From positions 1 to 64,000 of the forward strand of contig CAZKVC010000006.1 in NCBI GenBank assembly GCA_964556115.1: a stretch of 64,000 bases of DNA, read 5' to 3'. Source of the stretch: Parvularcula sp964556115 (GTDB lineage: Bacteria; Pseudomonadota; Alphaproteobacteria; Caulobacterales; Parvularculaceae). The position numbers and the translations under genes were made by a program. The stretch's first letter is position 1, and each line of letters opens with the position of its first letter. This document shows positions 60,043 to 64,000 of this stretch, piece after piece. A model generated the notes under the pieces. It made no database searches. It saw only the letters and a list, made by a program, of their open reading frames with translations, and was not told the origin of the DNA.

Positions 60043-60778
60043 GGCCGCCTTTCTGCTGATGGGGACGGCGAAGGCAAGTCAGAGCTTCGAGGTCCCGCCC
60101 TGGGTGCTGGCGGAGATCGACGAGCACGCGCCGATCCTTGCCGGTCTTCTGGACCTTCCAAGAGAGCCCTTCGGCGACATCTCCTACGATCCCTACAGCG
60201 GCGTTCCCGGGCTTCTCGCCGTCGACGGCACAGCCGATGCCGAACGAATCACCATGCACCTGTCCGGCGACTGGAGCGAGCCGGACGAAGCGAAACGGCT
60301 GCTTCTCCTCCGCAACCTCGCCCATGAACTTGCTCACGTCCGCCAGCACAGCTTCGGCATGCCCCAGGAGAATCGCTTCTTTCACGAGGGCTTCGCCGAG
60401 GGGATGGGGATCGAGGCGATCCGCGCCTGCGCCGAGCTTTGCCAAGATCGGCACCGCGCCCTTCTCAGAAGCGTCGAGCAGTCCTGCGCTTTGGCCTTAC
60501 GGGATGGGCCCTTGTTGACCACCGAGAGCTGGGAAAGCGTCTACGGTTGCGGCGGCGTCTTCTTCTTCCGGGCCGGGGAGGCGAGCGGGAAGGGGGCGAA
60601 GGGCCTTTATCAGGACTTCGCAGCCCTCGGTGAGCGCTCCCCGGAAGCGTTTTTGGGGCTCCTCGAAGAGAAGGCAGGGAAGGCTTACGCGCTTCGCGCC
60701 GCCCGGTTCCTCAATGACGATCACCGCCTTGCGCGTCCAAGATACGTTCTGAGAAGGCTTCGCGCTGGACGACCCTGA
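60014..60778 (+). CDS. exported HExxH metalloprotease-like protein, unknown family
   Basis: About 254 residues from a GTG at 60014 (TTG at 60011 and ATG at 60041 are alternatives). The N-terminus is a signal peptide (VVAAMAAFLLMGTAKAS). A zincin motif HELAH (104-108) is followed 16 residues on by FHEGFAEGMG (123-132), where Glu125 or Glu129 could be the third ligand, as in gluzincins of the peptidase_MA type. Several cysteines (ACAELCQ, QSCAL, YGCGG) fit an oxidising compartment. No family could be named with confidence. The 5' end overlaps ruvX on the other strand by 29 bp. Confidence 0.65.
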   Translation: MKAVSVVAAMAAFLLMGTAKASQSFEVPPWVLAEIDEHAPILAGLLDLPREPFGDISYDPYSGVPGLLAVDGTADAERITMHLSGDWSEPDEAKRLLLLRNLAHELAHVRQHSFGMPQENRFFHEGFAEGMGIEAIRACAELCQDRHRALLRSVEQSCALALRDGPLLTTESWESVYGCGGVFFFRAGEASGKGAKGLYQDFAALGERSPEAFLGLLEEKAGKAYALRAARFLNDDHRLARPRYVLRRLRAGRP

Positions 60779-60802
60779 CCGGCTGAGCTAGCGACGCCGA
60801 TC

Positions 60803-61102
60803 ATGAGCCTAGACGAAGCAACCGTGAAAAAGGTCGCGAACCTCGCCCGCATCGCCATCGCCGATGAGGACGTGCCGCACCTGAAGGAAGAGCTGAATGC
60901 GATCCTCGGCTGGATCGAGCAGCTTCAGGAAGTCGATATCGAAGGTGTGGAGGCGATGACCTCCTCCGTCGAGACCCAGTTACCGATGCGCGAGGACGTC
61001 GTCACCGACGACGAGACCGGCGGCGGCAAGCCGGAGGTGATCGTCGGTAATGCACCGAAGACGGAAGATCATTTCTTCGTCGTGCCCAAGGTGGTTGAGT
61101 GA
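60803..61102 (+). CDS. gatC: Asp/Glu-tRNA amidotransferase subunit C
   Basis: A 99-residue GatC, the small bridging subunit of GatCAB, with VKKVANLARIAIADEDVP and EAMTSSVETQLPMREDVV. The stop overlaps the gatA ATG (TGATG). Confidence 0.95.
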   Translation: MSLDEATVKKVANLARIAIADEDVPHLKEELNAILGWIEQLQEVDIEGVEAMTSSVETQLPMREDVVTDDETGGGKPEVIVGNAPKTEDHFFVVPKVVE

Positions 61103-62580
61103 TGAGCGATCTGACGACCAAGACCATCGCCGAGCTTCGGGCCGGCTTCGCGTCCAAGGACTTCTCCTCGCGTGAAGTCACCGACGCCTATCTGGCGCGC
61201 GCGGAAGCCGCCGCCGACCTGAACGCCTATGTGCGCCTCCTCCCCGAAGAGGCCCGCAGCGCTGCCGAGGCGAGCGACAGGAAGATCGCCGCCGGCGAAG
61301 CGGCTCCGCTCGAGGGCGTCCCCCTCGGCGTGAAGGACCTCTTCTGCACCAAGGGCGTCGAGACCAATGCGGCGAGCCGCATTCTCGAGGGCTTCACGCC
61401 CGCCTATGAGAGCACCGTCAGCAGCCACCTCCTGCGGGATGGCGCGGTCTTCTTGGGCAAGCTCAATCTCGACGAATTCGCCATGGGCTCGTCCAACGAA
61501 ACCTCCGCCTTCGGCCCCGTGACCAACCCGTGGCGCAGGCAGGGCGAGGAAACGAAGCTCAGCCCGGGCGGCAGCTCCGGCGGCTCATCCGCTGCTGTCG
61601 CCGCGCGTCTGTGCGCCGGGGCAACAGCGACAGACACCGGCGGCTCGATCCGCCAGCCGGCGGCCCTTACCGGCACGGTCGGGATCAAGCCGACCTATGG
61701 CCGCTGCTCGCGTTGGGGTATCGTCGCGTTTGCCAGCTCGCTCGATCAGGCAGGACCCATTGCGCGCGACGTACGCGATTCGGCGATCCTTCTCGGTTCG
61801 ATGGCCGGCCACGACGCCAAGGATTCGACGTCGATCGACCGTCCGGTTCCGGACTATGAGAAGGCCCTCGAAGGCGGCGTGAAGGGCATGCGGATCGGCA
61901 TCCCCAAGGAATACCGCCTCGACGGCATGTCTTCCGAGATCGACGAGGTCTGGCAGAAGGGCGCGAAGCTGCTCGAAGAGCAGGGGGCGGAGATCGTCGA
62001 GGTCTCGCTGCCGCTCACGAAATACGCGCTGCCGGTCTACTATATCGTCGCCCCGGCAGAGGCCTCTTCGAACCTCGCCCGCTATGATGGCGTCCGCTAC
62101 GGCAGGCGGGTCCATGACGACAACATTCACGAGATGTACAGCAAGACCCGCGGCGAAGGCTTCGGCGCTGAGGTCAAGCGCCGCCTGATGATCGGCACTT
62201 ACGTGCTTTCGGCAGGTTACTACGACGCCTACTATCTGAGGGCGCAACGGGTACGGAAGAAAATCGCCGACGAGCTCGCCTCCGTGTTCGAAAGGGTCGA
62301 TCTTCTTCTCACGCCGTCCTCGCCCAGCGCAGCCTTCGGGCTTGGTGAGAAGTCGAATGATCCGATCGAGATGTATCTCAACGACGTCTTCACGGTGACA
62401 GCGAACCTTGCGGGCATTCCGGGTGTCTCGGTTCCCGCGGCACTCGATGGGCAGGGCCTGCCCCTTGGGCTTCAGCTTCTCGCCCCGGCCTTTGGCGAGG
62501 AACAGATGCTGCGCGGAGCGTATGCGCTCGAAGAGGCCCTTGGCTTCGATGCGCAGCCGACGGAATGGTGGGTGAAATGA
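61102..62580 (+). CDS. gatA: Asp/Glu-tRNA amidotransferase subunit A
   Basis: A 492-residue amidase-signature subunit freeing ammonia from glutamine. The Ser-cisSer-Lys triad is visible: Lys in PLGVKDLF, the Ser-rich SPGGSSGGSSAAVA, and ATDTGGSIRQPA. It is full-length and overlaps gatB by ATGA. Confidence 0.97.
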   Translation: MSDLTTKTIAELRAGFASKDFSSREVTDAYLARAEAAADLNAYVRLLPEEARSAAEASDRKIAAGEAAPLEGVPLGVKDLFCTKGVETNAASRILEGFTPAYESTVSSHLLRDGAVFLGKLNLDEFAMGSSNETSAFGPVTNPWRRQGEETKLSPGGSSGGSSAAVAARLCAGATATDTGGSIRQPAALTGTVGIKPTYGRCSRWGIVAFASSLDQAGPIARDVRDSAILLGSMAGHDAKDSTSIDRPVPDYEKALEGGVKGMRIGIPKEYRLDGMSSEIDEVWQKGAKLLEEQGAEIVEVSLPLTKYALPVYYIVAPAEASSNLARYDGVRYGRRVHDDNIHEMYSKTRGEGFGAEVKRRLMIGTYVLSAGYYDAYYLRAQRVRKKIADELASVFERVDLLLTPSSPSAAFGLGEKSNDPIEMYLNDVFTVTANLAGIPGVSVPAALDGQGLPLGLQLLAPAFGEEQMLRGAYALEEALGFDAQPTEWWVK

Positions 62581-64000
62581 GCGAACCGAGAAACCTCCTC
62601 CGCGGTGAAACCGGCGACTGGGAAGTCGTGATCGGCCTCGAAGTCCATGCTCAGGTGTCTTCGAACTCCAAGCTGTTCTCCGGCGCGCCGGCCACCTACG
62701 GCGCTGGCCCGAACGAGAATGTCAGCCTTGTGGACGCGGCCATGCCCGGCATGCTGCCTGTCATCAACAAGTTCTGCGTCGAGCAGGCGATCAAGACCGG
62801 CCTTGGCCTCAACGCCAAGATCCACACCTGGTCCCGCTTTGATCGGAAGAACTATTTCTACCCTGATCTTCCTCAGGGCTACCAGATCTCTCAGTACAAG
62901 GATCCGATCGTCGGCGAAGGAGAGATCGAGGTTGAACTCGACGCTGAGCGGACGATCAAGGTGGGCATCGAGCGCCTGCACCTTGAGCAGGATGCGGGCA
63001 AATCGATCCACGACCTTGCGCCCAGAGAATCCTACGTCGACCTCAACCGCTCCGGCGTCGCGCTGATGGAGATCGTCAGCAAACCCGAAATGCGCTCCGC
63101 GGAGGAGGCTGCCGCCTATTTCTCCAAGCTCAGGACCATCGTGCGCTACCTCGGCACCTGCGACGGCAACATGGACCAGGGCTCGATGCGCGCCGACGTC
63201 AACGTCTCGGTCTGCCGTGCGGGCAATTACGAGAAATTCCGCGAGACGGGCGACTTCTCCTGTCTTGGGACACGGACGGAGACGAAAAACGTCAACTCGA
63301 TCCGCTTCGTCCGGCAGGTCGTGGACTATGAGGCGCGGCGTCAGATACAAGTGCTCGAAGCAGGCGGCACGATCGACCAGGAGACACGCCTGTTCAACGT
63401 GAAGACGGGCGAGACGCGGACCATGCGCTCGAAGGAAGACGCGCATGACTACCGCTACTTCCCTGATCCGGACCTTCTGCCGCTGACCTTCACGGACGCG
63501 TTCGTCGAAGAAATCCGCGCCAAGCTGCCCGAATTGCCGGACGCCAAGAAGCACCGCTTCATGGACGAGTACGGACTGTCGGGCTACGACGCCGCAGTCC
63601 TGGTCGCGGACCAGGACAAGGCCCACTATTTCGAGGTGGTCGCCAAGGGCCGTGACGGCAAGCTTGCATCCAGCTGGGTGACCACGGAGCTTTTCGGCCT
63701 CCTGAACAAGGAGGGCAAGGACATCACCGAATCGCCGGTGTCCGCCGAGCAGCTTGGCGGCCTGATCGACCTGATCCAGGACGGCACCATCTCCGGCAAG
63801 ATCGCCAAGCAGGTGTTCGAGCTGATGCTCGAGGAAGAAAAGGGCGAAGCACCGAAGGACATCGTCGAGAAGCACGGCCTCAAGCAGGTCACCGACACCG
63901 GCGCCCTCGAAGCCGCGGCCGACAAGATCATCGCCGAAAACCCGGCGCAGGTCGAGAAAGTCAAGGAGAAGCCCAAGGCGCTTGGCTGGTTCGTCGGTCA
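62577..64000 (+). CDS. gatB: Asp/Glu-tRNA amidotransferase subunit B (3' truncated by window)
   Basis: The first ~474 residues of GatB, running off the window end. It starts VVIGLEVHAQVSSNSKLFS, with YFYPDLPQGYQISQY and SYVDLNRSGVALMEIVS. The usual short loop before GTR-KNVNS is longer here (a segment VCRAGNYEKFRETGDFSCLG). The C-terminal tail domain is mostly present (EAPKDIVEKHGLKQVTDTG). With GatC and GatA it amidates Glu-tRNA-Gln or Asp-tRNA-Asn. Confidence 0.96.
   Translation, partial: MSEPRNLLRGETGDWEVVIGLEVHAQVSSNSKLFSGAPATYGAGPNENVSLVDAAMPGMLPVINKFCVEQAIKTGLGLNAKIHTWSRFDRKNYFYPDLPQGYQISQYKDPIVGEGEIEVELDAERTIKVGIERLHLEQDAGKSIHDLAPRESYVDLNRSGVALMEIVSKPEMRSAEEAAAYFSKLRTIVRYLGTCDGNMDQGSMRADVNVSVCRAGNYEKFRETGDFSCLGTRTETKNVNSIRFVRQVVDYEARRQIQVLEAGGTIDQETRLFNVKTGETRTMRSKEDAHDYRYFPDPDLLPLTFTDAFVEEIRAKLPELPDAKKHRFMDEYGLSGYDAAVLVADQDKAHYFEVVAKGRDGKLASSWVTTELFGLLNKEGKDITESPVSAEQLGGLIDLIQDGTISGKIAKQVFELMLEEEKGEAPKDIVEKHGLKQVTDTGALEAAADKIIAENPAQVEKVKEKPKALGWFVG

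Noticed and set aside
62472..63875. A 467-codon frame antisense to gatB
   Set aside because: gatB is well conserved on the sense strand across the whole span.

Overview
The window is a gene-dense, GC-rich stretch of alphaproteobacterial chromosome. It carries an alphaproteobacterial cell-cycle set (CpdR, the CtrA inhibitor SciP, a DivK-PleD pair), LpxI in place of LpxH in the lipid A operon, the plsX-fabH-ihfA-merR cluster, GatCAB, and tRNAs with encoded CCA. This fits a dimorphic or CtrA-using lineage such as Caulobacterales, Hyphomonadaceae, Parvularculales or Rhodobacterales. I cannot fix the genus from sequence alone. I see no rRNA, insertion sequence, prophage or CRISPR array.

Layout. 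0-9.7 kb: tRNA-Pro, a LysM lipoprotein, the leftward plsX-fabH-ihfA-merR operon, a glycosyltransferase, an intergenic region that looks like a small-RNA gene, an N-formylglutamate amidohydrolase, cpdR, tesB between two tRNA-Val genes, and an SDR/DUF2256 pair. 9.7-21.5 kb: an M28 peptidase lipoprotein, recN, ligA, flhF and sciP on the opposite strand, aspS, glyQ (without glyS) and mtgA. 21.4-32.6 kb: mnmC, a lytic transglycosylase, a serine hydrolase, small lipoproteins, two alpha/beta hydrolases, recQ, aroC and pdxH. 32.7-52.9 kb: the translation and envelope superoperon rpsB, tsf, pyrH, frr, uppS, cdsA, dxr, rseP, bamA, ompH, lpxD, fabZ, lpxA, lpxI, lpxB. It is interrupted between rpsB and tsf by an opposite-strand glycosyltransferase, between tsf and pyrH by tetR and a ClpP-fold protease, and between pyrH and frr by a LuxR-type regulator and a membrane-anchored Cas4-like nuclease. 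52.8-64 kb: ridA, dinB, divK-pleD, glnA, plsY-pyrB-ruvX, an exported HExxH protein, and gatC-gatA-gatB (gatB runs off the end).

How the genes fit together. PlsX, PlsY and CdsA make phosphatidic acid and CDP-diacylglycerol. FabH and FabZ serve fatty acid synthesis. LpxD/A/I/B make the lipid A precursor, and BamA with OmpH builds the outer membrane. UppS, MtgA and the lytic transglycosylase handle wall lipid carrier and murein. CpdR, SciP, DivK and PleD all act on or through the CtrA pathway, and CtrA-box-like spacings (TTAR-N7-YTAA type) lie upstream of cpdR and sciP. AspRS together with GatCAB fits indirect amidated-tRNA synthesis.

The most notable items are a predicted ~80 nt sRNA with an anti-Shine-Dalgarno loop at 5684-5763, a Cas4/Dna2-like nuclease with a transmembrane helix inserted in the nuclease fold (39780-40487), a LuxR solo with altered ligand-pocket residues (38950-39714), and two leader or intercistronic hairpins that bury the Shine-Dalgarno sequences of rpsB and pleD.
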